DNA from: Oscillospiraceae bacterium
GTDB lineage: Bacteria; Bacillota; Clostridia; Christensenellales; Aristaeellaceae
Reading direction: 5' to 3'
Length of the DNA stretch: 42,245 bases
Assembly (NCBI GenBank): GCA_031255415.1
Contig: JAIRSO010000078.1
Location: 1-42,245, forward strand
Shown here: piece after piece, positions 1 to 7,204 of the stretch
Layout of the letters: each line of letters opens with the position of its first letter
How positions within the stretch are numbered: the stretch's first letter is position 1
The notes under the pieces: generated by a model
Told to the model about the DNA's origin: nothing
The model's database searches: none
The model's input: only the letters and a program-made list of their open reading frames with translations
Translations under genes and position numbers: made by a program

Positions 1-957
1 AGGCCGCCTCCGCCTCCTGTGCCGACTGTTCCGCCGACTCCGCCGTGTCCGCCTGAACCGCCGGCGCGTCCGTCTCAGCCCCATCAGCGCTATCCGAGGG
101 AGCCGCTGTGTCCGCCGGAGCCGCCAGTACCGCCGTACCCACCGTGTCCGCCGGTGCCGCCAGTACCGCCGTACCCCCCGTGTCCGACGGAGCCGCCTGT
201 ACCGCCGTACCCTCCAGTACCACCGTGCCCGCCGGAGCCGCCAGTACCGCCATATCCGCCGGTACCGCCGTACCCGCCGACGCCACCGTGTCCGCCGGAG
301 CCACCAGTACCGCCGTATCCACCGATACCGCCATACCCACCGGTACCGCCATACCCGCCGGTACCGCCATACCCACCGGTACCGCCGTACCCACCGTTCC
401 CGCCGTATCCACCGATACCGCCGTACCCGCCAGTACCACCGTATCCACCGTTCCCGCCGTATCCACCGTACCCACCGGAACCGCCGTTCCCGCCGTACCC
501 TCCGTATCCGCCGGAGCCGCCGTTCCCACCGTGCCCGCCGATACCGCCGGAACCGCCGTGTCCGCCGATACCGCCTTGTCCACCGTGCCCACCGTGCCCG
601 CCGGAACCGCCATGCCCGCCTTGCCCGACGTGCCCTACCTGCCCCACGGTGCCAGACGCGCGGGACAGTTGTATCAGCATGATCGCTAGCATCGCGGCGC
701 AGCAATACTCGCTGGCGATGATCATCAACAGCGAGGGCGAGCAGATTCAGAAGATGATCGCGTCCGCGGATTGCTGCACGGAGCTGATCGACGTTACGGA
801 GGCCGCGCGCTGCATGATCAAGGACTTGACCGAGATGGAGAGATACATAGTCGAAGCGCTGAACTATGTAACCTGCCTGTGCGGATGCACGGATGGATCG
901 AGGATCGACATAGGCGATATCTGCGGCGACGAACCGCTCAATCCGCTTCACGAATAA
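1..957 (+). CDS. XPP tripeptide-repeat surface protein, probably spore-associated (5' end outside window)
   Basis: The frame is open from base 1, so the gene probably starts upstream; a GTG at 19 is the first possible start inside the window. About 200 residues are an almost unbroken series of tripeptides X-Pro-Pro, with X mostly Tyr, Val, Cys, Glu, Ile or Phe. Roughly sixty units are present, which predicts a long rigid polyproline-II rod. The last ~100 residues are non-repetitive, helical and Cys-containing (motifs IASIAAQQ, INSEGEQIQK, CLCGC). This tail resembles the C-terminal segment of clostridial collagen-like spore-surface proteins; that comparison is from memory. No signal peptide can be assessed. 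It is convergent with the CotH operon, which fits a spore-surface role, but function is inference. The complementary frame reads as Gly-Gly-X and is treated as a shadow. Confidence 0.7.
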   Translation, partial: RPPPPPVPTVPPTPPCPPEPPARPSQPHQRYPREPLCPPEPPVPPYPPCPPVPPVPPYPPCPTEPPVPPYPPVPPCPPEPPVPPYPPVPPYPPTPPCPPEPPVPPYPPIPPYPPVPPYPPVPPYPPVPPYPPFPPYPPIPPYPPVPPYPPFPPYPPYPPEPPFPPYPPYPPEPPFPPCPPIPPEPPCPPIPPCPPCPPCPPEPPCPPCPTCPTCPTVPDARDSCISMIASIAAQQYSLAMIINSEGEQIQKMIASADCCTELIDVTEAARCMIKDLTEMERYIVEALNYVTCLCGCTDGSRIDIGDICGDEPLNPLHE

Positions 958-961
958 AATG

Positions 962-995
962 ATCCCCCCTCGCGATCAAAACCGCGAAGGGGGAT
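962..995. terminator. Hairpin downstream of the XPP-repeat gene
   Basis: A 13-base arm (962-974) pairs, with one mismatch, with 983-995 around an 8-base A-rich loop, starting a few bases after the stop codon. On the plus strand no T-run follows. On the minus strand the stem runs into a T-rich stretch. It may end transcription from both sides of this convergent pair. Confidence 0.4.
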
Positions 996-1021
996 TGCGG
1001 CTGTCTATACGCGTTGCCATC

Positions 1022-1131
1022 CGCCGAGCCGCCGTATACCGTTCGCCGAGCCGCTATATACCGTCCGTCGAGCCGCCATATACCGTCCGTCGAGCCGATT
1101 AATACCCTCCGGCAGTCAGCTATATACCCTC
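1022..1131. repeat. 22-bp tandem repeat, five units
   Basis: Five consecutive 22-base units start at 1022, 1044, 1066, 1088 and 1110. Each has the form CG(C/T)CGAGCCG followed by an AT-rich TATATACC or similar and a CTC/GTC end. The first three are the most alike and the fifth has diverged. The fifth unit overlaps the stop codon of the CotH gene (1120-1122) and supplies its last codons. Units are contiguous, with no spacers, so this is not a CRISPR array. Confidence 0.8.
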
Positions 1132-4100
1132 CGGCAAAGGCGGCCTTGGACCGAAATATGACTCCATCTCCGCGTCGGTCAGTTTGAACCAGGACTGTAC
1201 ATGCCCCCACGCCAGATGGTTGCGCTTGCGGATCACGTTATCAAGCCTCGATAAACGATCCTTCCAGTACGCGAAAGCGCCCTCCGGGCTTTTGGGCGCG
1301 TCGGTGCCCAGCGCCCACGAGTTTTCCATCGCCCATCTGTTGAAATGCATCGTCATTTCAGGTTCGATCCGCGCGGACATCTCGCCCGCCAGCTCCAGCA
1401 TGCGCTCCGGTACGAACACCGTCTGGAACAGATGTCCGTATCGCTTCAGGAACTGATCCTTAAGGCGCGGCACGCTTAGCATCTGGCGGATGATCACGTT
1501 GTCGTAATCCAAAGAGCCGGCGCCGTCCGGATCGAGCCAGATGGCGCAGCCGTCGCGCGAGGAATCGAACATCCCCCAATCCAGATCGAACACGATCCAG
1601 CGCCACTTTTCGCCAGGCGCGTTCCGCCTGTAATACTTGATGTTGCCAGCGTCCGAGTTCCCGAAGTATATCTCGAATATGTAGAAGTCGAACAGGTTGT
1701 CAACGTCGATCATCTCCAGCGCGCGGGCAAGCGACGCGGGATCGTTCATGTTGTGATCGCGGATATAGTTGCGCGTCTCGCGGTACGCGTCGATCGTGCC
1801 GGATATCACCGTGCCCGATCCCTTTATCAGATCGACGCTGTCGGGATCGTCCCAGCCCTCGTACTGCGCCAGCGCGTACTTGTCGGTACGCTCGCGCAGG
1901 TTGTAGTGCCCCCAGTATTCGCCGTTCAGATAGACGACTACGGGCGCGGACGGCATGTGATACACGCTCGTGCCCGACCAATCCATCACGCGCGACTGGA
2001 ACGCGTCTACTATACGCGTATAGTTGCCGTCCTGGCCTCCGTTGCGCAGTATCAGCGCGCGGTACCGCTCGTAGGGTAGCTCTGGGAAGAATGGATAGCT
2101 GAGCGCCTCCGATCCGTAGCGCGCCTTGGCGGACACGCGGAAACTCTTCTGGGGCATATCAAGGCTGAATTGCCCGTTCAGCGATAACTCCACGCCCTCG
2201 GACGACTGGAGTTTCCCGCTCTCGTCGATATACTCAAAGTGCGCCGCTACCCGCGCTTTCTGCCAGTACGGCATGTCGGTGAACGGCATTTTTTCCATAG
2301 CGCTTTGCGTGTAGTCCCCGGCGTAAATCCCCGTCAGAGGGTTCCACAGCAGGTATGGATCGGCTACGATCGACACCACCGGAAGCAAATGATACACGCT
2401 GATAAAGTACGTGTTGGTCACGATCGGCGATGGGCGCAGTCCGTCCTGGAACGCGCGCGCGCGGAACACCGCCGTATGCTCTATCGGAACAGGACCTGTG
2501 TACTCGGGCGAATCTATCGTCGGGTTGGATCCGTCGACGGTATAGCGCACGGTCGTTCCGGCGGCGGCGCGGACGGTCGCCTCGATGGGCGCGGGATACA
2601 TGCCGCCGGGGATATCCACCGTAGGAACCGCGGCGTAGCCCGCGAATCCCTCGCCGTTGCGTTCGCCGGGAGTGGGTATGTCGAAATACGCCAGCCCGCC
2701 TCCCGCGATCCGCCCGTAAGACGTGCCGCTGACCAGCGCGGGTACCGCCAGCCGATCGATTACATTGCCGTCGGGATCGGACAGCGTCAGCGCCTCGCCT
2801 AAAGAGCTTATGCCAAACGGCGCGTACAGCGCCTGGCTCGAGTCGGGAAGACGTTCGCTTCCGCTCAAATATACGAGCAGAAACTGCCCGGGCTGGATCG
2901 TTACGTCCGGGAACTGCCACAGCCTCGGCCTGCCCGGCTGGTCGCTCAAGCCGTATCCGGCAAGATTCACCGCGCCTCCGCCGCCGTTATATATCTCCAC
3001 CCAGTCGAAACCCTCGAGTCCGTCCGGCGTGCGCGAGCCGCCCGTGTAAGCGATAGCCTCGCTGATCGTCAGTCCGCCGCCCGCGGACAGCCGCCTGGAC
3101 GCGTCCGCGTCAATCTCGCCCTGGCGGGTGTTAGGTTCTCCGGGCGTGGCCTGATACGTTATCGACCAAGACGATAGATCGGCTGAGCGCGCCCAAGACG
3201 CGTCTTTGGGAGTCCGCTCGACGACCGTGTGATCCACCAGCTGCCCGCGCGGGTTGGCGAGCATGATCGCTTCGCGTTCGCCGTCGATACGGAAGTTGGC
3301 GTGAAGCTCCCCGTTTGGATCGGCGCGATCCTTGCCGGACGCGAACACCAGCAGCACGCCGTTAGCCGGGATCGTCGCGCCTTTGGGGAATACCCACTTC
3401 GACAGCCGCGACTCGTTGTCGGACAGCGCGTAGCCCTCTAGCGAAACGGCGTAACCCCGCTCGTTGATCAACTCGATCCAGTCGGACGCGTCCCCGTCTT
3501 CGTCGATGATCGCCGCGCGGTTGCGCGGGCTGATCTCGTTGAGCTTGATGAAACCAAACTCCGCGCCGCTCTGCGCGCAGTACGACTCGTAACCCTCGCG
3601 CGTGTTCGGGTACCCGGGCGAATACTGGCTAGTCCTGATGAACCCGCCGTCCTCCGTCAGCGCGTAAGACTCGTTGGCGGCCATGGCGGGAAACTCTACC
3701 GATTCGCGCATCACGCCGTTCGGGTCGAACACGCAGACCATCTCCCCCAGCGCGGACAGCTCGAACGGCGCGTGAAGCGGCCTTGACGGATCAGCTGCGG
3801 CAGTACCCGACGCGAATACCAACAAGTACCCGTCCGGCTCCAGCGTCACGTCCGGGAACAGATACTTGATCCTGCCCGGCTTATCCGACAATCCCATGCC
3901 CTGAAGCGATACGGGCGCGGAGGAGATATTGCGCAGCTCGATCCAATCGGAGAACCTGCCGCCGTCGTCGAGCACCGCGTAACCGTTGGAGCTCATCAAC
4001 TCGCTCACGATAATCGGGAACGCGGACGATCCGTCCGCGTACAGCGCGGAGCCGGACGCGGGTAGAGCCTCCGCGCCCGGGTTCGACATGGACAGCGCCA

Positions 4101-4194
4101 GCATCGCGCATAAAGCGGCGGCAAGCGACGCGATCCAAACGATCGTGCGCCGCCTGTACTCCTTGGTCATGCGTGTCTTGCGGATATATGTCAT
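1120..4194 (-). CDS. cotH: CotH kinase protein with three lamin-tail domains and a CHB_HEX_C-type domain
   Basis: 1024 residues. A basic N-terminus (RKTRMTKEYRRR) is followed by one hydrophobic segment at about 18-38, a signal peptide or membrane anchor. Three lamin-tail (LTD) domains follow at roughly 60-165, 215-330 and 375-500, each with a DW(I/V)E(L/I) strand and a terminal (V/Y)FASG or YLSG type strand. A chitobiase/hexosaminidase C-terminal-like Ig domain lies at about 530-600 (VRYTVDGSNPT). The CotH kinase domain fills the rest, with YWGHYNLRERTDKY and D870-L-D872-W-G matching the kinase's metal-binding DLDW motif. CotH proteins phosphorylate spore-coat proteins; here the extra domains suggest an extracytoplasmic, wall- or coat-associated enzyme. 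It starts 11 bases after the stop of another LTD gene, so the two probably form an operon. Confidence 0.85.
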   Translation of the reverse strand: MTYIRKTRMTKEYRRRTIVWIASLAAALCAMLALSMSNPGAEALPASGSALYADGSSAFPIIVSELMSSNGYAVLDDGGRFSDWIELRNISSAPVSLQGMGLSDKPGRIKYLFPDVTLEPDGYLLVFASGTAAADPSRPLHAPFELSALGEMVCVFDPNGVMRESVEFPAMAANESYALTEDGGFIRTSQYSPGYPNTREGYESYCAQSGAEFGFIKLNEISPRNRAAIIDEDGDASDWIELINERGYAVSLEGYALSDNESRLSKWVFPKGATIPANGVLLVFASGKDRADPNGELHANFRIDGEREAIMLANPRGQLVDHTVVERTPKDASWARSADLSSWSITYQATPGEPNTRQGEIDADASRRLSAGGGLTISEAIAYTGGSRTPDGLEGFDWVEIYNGGGGAVNLAGYGLSDQPGRPRLWQFPDVTIQPGQFLLVYLSGSERLPDSSQALYAPFGISSLGEALTLSDPDGNVIDRLAVPALVSGTSYGRIAGGGLAYFDIPTPGERNGEGFAGYAAVPTVDIPGGMYPAPIEATVRAAAGTTVRYTVDGSNPTIDSPEYTGPVPIEHTAVFRARAFQDGLRPSPIVTNTYFISVYHLLPVVSIVADPYLLWNPLTGIYAGDYTQSAMEKMPFTDMPYWQKARVAAHFEYIDESGKLQSSEGVELSLNGQFSLDMPQKSFRVSAKARYGSEALSYPFFPELPYERYRALILRNGGQDGNYTRIVDAFQSRVMDWSGTSVYHMPSAPVVVYLNGEYWGHYNLRERTDKYALAQYEGWDDPDSVDLIKGSGTVISGTIDAYRETRNYIRDHNMNDPASLARALEMIDVDNLFDFYIFEIYFGNSDAGNIKYYRRNAPGEKWRWIVFDLDWGMFDSSRDGCAIWLDPDGAGSLDYDNVIIRQMLSVPRLKDQFLKRYGHLFQTVFVPERMLELAGEMSARIEPEMTMHFNRWAMENSWALGTDAPKSPEGAFAYWKDRLSRLDNVIRKRNHLAWGHVQSWFKLTDAEMESYFGPRPPLPEGI

Positions 4195-4205
4195 GTCCGT
4201 CTCCG

Positions 4206-5315
4206 TTATGGATTGAGCGAGCCGGGACTAGGCCGCGCGCCAATCTCCCATGGATCGGCGTTTCTGCGGCGCGCCCACGCCGCGTCCGTCGGCAGGTTGT
4301 CATACTCCGTAATGTCCACCACGCCGCCCGCCAGATCGGACAGTATCACAACGCCATGATCCGCGCGCAGCCTGAACGACGCGTGAGGCCTGTCGGAGTC
4401 CGGCCTGGATTTGCCCGACGCGAACAGCAGGTACACCCCGTATGGCTCTATGCTCGCGCCGTCCGGGAAGCGCCACTTTACGGGACGATCGGGATCGTCG
4501 CTCAGCGCGTAGCGGCTTAGATCGACCGCGATTGCCGACGCGTTGAACAACTCGATCCAGTCCGAGTACTCGCCGTCCTCGTCCGCGATGGTCGCTGCGT
4601 TGGAGGCCATCAGCTCATTCAACTGCAAACCGGAGCGCTGCGGCGACGTAGACGATACGAACGCGTCGCGCCCAGCCTGCGTATTCTCATAACCCGGAGT
4701 GGGCGAGGATGTTTTGCTCCATCGCGATCCTGTCCGCGCGTAGGACTCGTCAGGCCGCGAGGCCGGGATAGTTATCGCCTCGATGAGTCCGCCGGTATCG
4801 TCCCTAAAGTACAGCGTCTCGCCGGACGCGGAGAGTTTCATCGCGGCGTGAAGCGGCTTATCCGGCAGGGCGGACTCCGCGCCCGAGGCGAACACCACGA
4901 CGCAGGCGCCCGGTTCCAGCGTGATATCCGGGAAGACAAACTTCGCTGGCTCGTCGCGATCCGATAGCGTGTAACCCTTTAGGTTAACGGGTTCGCCGCC
5001 TAGGTTGGACAGTTCAATCCAGTCGCTGAACGAGCCTGTCTCGTCGGGCAGCGTGCGGCTGTTCGAGGGCATGATCTCCGTGACGCGCGCGCCGGTCGTC
5101 AGTATAGCGGGCGAGGAGGGCAATACGCCCAGCATCGCGTCGATGTTGAGCGCTGCGCGTATCGCTGGGAACGATACCGCCACGCACAACACCAGCGCGG
5201 CGGCAAGCACGGCGAATAACGCGGCGTTGAGCACGAGCCCGCCGCTTAGCGATCCGCGCGGCGCGCGTCTGGCTCCGCGGCGCGGGGGCTTATGGGATAC
5301 AGGGGTTATATTCAA
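4206..5315 (-). CDS. Membrane-anchored lamin-tail-domain protein
   Basis: 369 residues from a TTG start; no nearby in-frame ATG before the membrane segment fits better, and a modest GGGAACGG lies upstream. A Pro/Arg-rich cytoplasmic tail (PPRRGARRAPRG) is followed by a transmembrane segment at about 28-50. Two LTD domains come next (about 78-190 and 225-345), each with an SDWIEL strand and a VFASG/LFASG strand. There is no kinase domain. It is the first gene of the pair with the CotH protein just downstream and shares its LTD type, so it may be a scaffold or partner that localises with the kinase. LTD modules occur in many bacterial surface proteins and do not by themselves define a function. 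Confidence 0.75.
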   Translation of the reverse strand: MNITPVSHKPPRRGARRAPRGSLSGGLVLNAALFAVLAAALVLCVAVSFPAIRAALNIDAMLGVLPSSPAILTTGARVTEIMPSNSRTLPDETGSFSDWIELSNLGGEPVNLKGYTLSDRDEPAKFVFPDITLEPGACVVVFASGAESALPDKPLHAAMKLSASGETLYFRDDTGGLIEAITIPASRPDESYARTGSRWSKTSSPTPGYENTQAGRDAFVSSTSPQRSGLQLNELMASNAATIADEDGEYSDWIELFNASAIAVDLSRYALSDDPDRPVKWRFPDGASIEPYGVYLLFASGKSRPDSDRPHASFRLRADHGVVILSDLAGGVVDITEYDNLPTDAAWARRRNADPWEIGARPSPGSLNP

Positions 5316-5443
5316 TCAAAACACCGTTCCCGATTGGATTCGTCGTCCTACGTATACAACGAAACGCCGGGTATGATTAATGCATATCGGCTCCATTCGC
5401 GCAATAGGTTTTGAGGGCAGGGTTCGTGAAGGGATGGATGCTG

Positions 5444-6298
5444 ATGCTCGGGATCGCGCTGGAAGGCGGCGGCGCGCGCTGCGCGGCGCAAGCGGGGGCG
5501 CTAGCCGCTCTCGCCGATAAACACGTCGCTCCGGATGTGATAGCGGGATGCGGCTGCGGCGCGTGGGTCGCGGCGTTGTACGCGATGGGCGCGAGGAGCG
5601 AGGGCTTGCGCTCGGCGGTGCGCGATATCAAGCAGGCGGGCGACTGGATGATCCGCAGGCGCGCTGCGGGTTGGAGGATGTTCGTGCACGGGCGCGCGGA
5701 CGGGCAAGGCATACTGCCCATGCGCAGGATCGAGAAGGCGCTGCGCTGGCAGACGCTGGATACCAAACTGGCGGACGTGGGCATGCCGCTTGCGATACCG
5801 ACATGGGACGTGGAGAGCGGCGAGGAACAGATGTTATCATCGCGCCTGCCGGAGAAATCCAGCGCGCTGGCCTGGAACCGCCAGGCGACGCTGGCTCAGG
5901 CCGTGCGCGCCGCGATTAGCGCGCCGGGGTTCTGCGAGCCCGCCGTTTGGCGCGGACGGACTCTGACCGGGGGCGTGTCGCACTGGGCGACTCTGCCCGA
6001 CGCGCTGCGTGATCTGGGCGCGGACAGCATACTGCGCATACGCGTGCTCACGCTCAAGGACGCGTGCCTCGATCCGCTTACAATGGCCTCGTGCTCCAGG
6101 CTGCCGCGAGGCGAGGACGGCGACGGGCTGCTGAACATCCGGCTCCCGGCTGGATCGAAACTGCTGGATTGCGCCAATGTGGAGTTGTATTTTGACATAG
6201 GATACAAGGCCGCGCTGGCTGCGCGGCCCATCGTGGCTAAACCATCCGTTAAGGCTGGGGGAAAGATACTGCCGTTTGAAAGGAGCAAGCAGGTGTAG
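5444..6298 (+). CDS. Patatin-like phospholipase-fold protein, catalytic dyad lost
   Basis: The start chosen is ATG 5444, giving MLGIALEGGG, the usual beginning of bacterial patatin-like proteins; AAGGGA lies 9 bases upstream. TTG 5411 and ATG 5438 are alternatives. The oxyanion-hole motif LEGGGARC is present. The nucleophile elbow, normally GxSxG, reads G-C-G-C-G followed by AWVAALYAMG, so residue 37 is Gly where Ser is expected. The second catalytic motif, normally DG(G/A), reads T175-G-G. Both dyad residues are therefore absent although the fold signature is clear. It may be a binding or regulatory pseudoenzyme. Length, about 284 residues, is normal for the family. It is convergent with the next gene, with three bases between them. 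Confidence 0.75.
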   Translation: MLGIALEGGGARCAAQAGALAALADKHVAPDVIAGCGCGAWVAALYAMGARSEGLRSAVRDIKQAGDWMIRRRAAGWRMFVHGRADGQGILPMRRIEKALRWQTLDTKLADVGMPLAIPTWDVESGEEQMLSSRLPEKSSALAWNRQATLAQAVRAAISAPGFCEPAVWRGRTLTGGVSHWATLPDALRDLGADSILRIRVLTLKDACLDPLTMASCSRLPRGEDGDGLLNIRLPAGSKLLDCANVELYFDIGYKAALAARPIVAKPSVKAGGKILPFERSKQV

Positions 6299-6301
6299 CG
6301 T

Positions 6302-7054
6302 TTACGTCCGGTCTTGATCGTCCGGCGCGATCAGTTCGGCTAGCATGGGCGTAACCAGTTTGTCAAGTTTGTCAAACGGAGCCTCGATTACCCAATAGTC
6401 GCCCTCCGCGTGGATGCGGTCGCGCAGGAACAGCGCGATCCCCGTTTCCGTCAGATAGAAATCCGTGTGGTAGTATTCCGGATCGGCCTCGTCGATATAT
6501 TCCTCGGCGAAGCGGGTCCATAGGTCGTCCGGCTCCGTATCGGGATACGCCAGCTCGAACGCACCGTCCGTTATCGCGGAGCGCAGTCCCGCGTCCAGCG
6601 GCAGGTAATCGGTCAGTTGGGTGTCCGGCTCGCCTGCCTCCAGGTCGAATACGAGGGCGTGTATGTCCGACCAGGGATGCGCGAGCCTCGCGCCGGAGAA
6701 AAAGTATTCCGTGCGCACGCTTAGATAGCGTCCGCCCAGTACGGAAAACGACGTCTTGCCTTCGACCGTGTCCCACTCGCGGTCTTCGCCGTCGTCCAGG
6801 TATGTATCCGACGAGAACCACCGCAGGTACGCGTTGAGCGTCTCCAGCGTTTCCGCGTCCCGTATGCCGGAAGCCTCGACGTACTCGATGCTTGAGCCGC
6901 CGTTTTCATCCGACTTTATGGTAAGCGTTATGCCGTTATCCAACTCGATCGATCGAGGCTCCGCGGATTCGGCTAGCGTTCCCGGTATGAACGCGGTAAG
7001 CGACAGCATAGCCACCAGAGCGATAGCCGCGAGCTTTGTCCATGTAATGCGCAT
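6302..7054 (-). CDS. Secreted DUF3298-like protein
   Basis: 250 residues. ATG 7054 is preceded by AAGGAGA at an 8-base spacing. A signal peptide is clear: MRITWTKLA, then a hydrophobic stretch ending near PGTLAES; no lipobox Cys is seen. The C-terminal part (about 150-245) resembles DUF3298, the extracytoplasmic domain found in RsiV-type proteins: FYLTETGIALFL followed by an acidic, aromatic strand and an IEAPFDKL end. No anti-sigma or membrane segment precedes it, so it is not an RsiV orthologue. The exact role is unknown. Confidence 0.6.
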   Translation of the reverse strand: MRITWTKLAAIALVAMLSLTAFIPGTLAESAEPRSIELDNGITLTIKSDENGGSSIEYVEASGIRDAETLETLNAYLRWFSSDTYLDDGEDREWDTVEGKTSFSVLGGRYLSVRTEYFFSGARLAHPWSDIHALVFDLEAGEPDTQLTDYLPLDAGLRSAITDGAFELAYPDTEPDDLWTRFAEEYIDEADPEYYHTDFYLTETGIALFLRDRIHAEGDYWVIEAPFDKLDKLVTPMLAELIAPDDQDRT

Positions 7055-7204
7055 GACGATTATCTCCTTGTGTTTTTTGCAGAATACTCTCTACATATAA
7101 ACCAAACGCGACAGCGGGCGGATTTGTTTCATGCCGCCGATCGGTTTTTACAATAATTTGTATTATGGGGGATTCTTCCTCTCCCGAAGCCGCTTAGCGC
7201 GCGC

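Noticed and set aside
90-728. Minus-strand open frame encoding Gly-Gly-X repeats
   Set aside because: It is the complement of the XPP repeat; it has no ribosome site and no non-repeat domain of its own.
1022-1131. CRISPR-like repeat
   Set aside because: The units are 22 bases and contiguous, with no spacers and no cas genes nearby.
5320-5370. Sporulation sigma-E-like promoter before the LTD operon
   Set aside because: ATCATA and TATACGTA are roughly spaced but match the consensus too loosely to claim.
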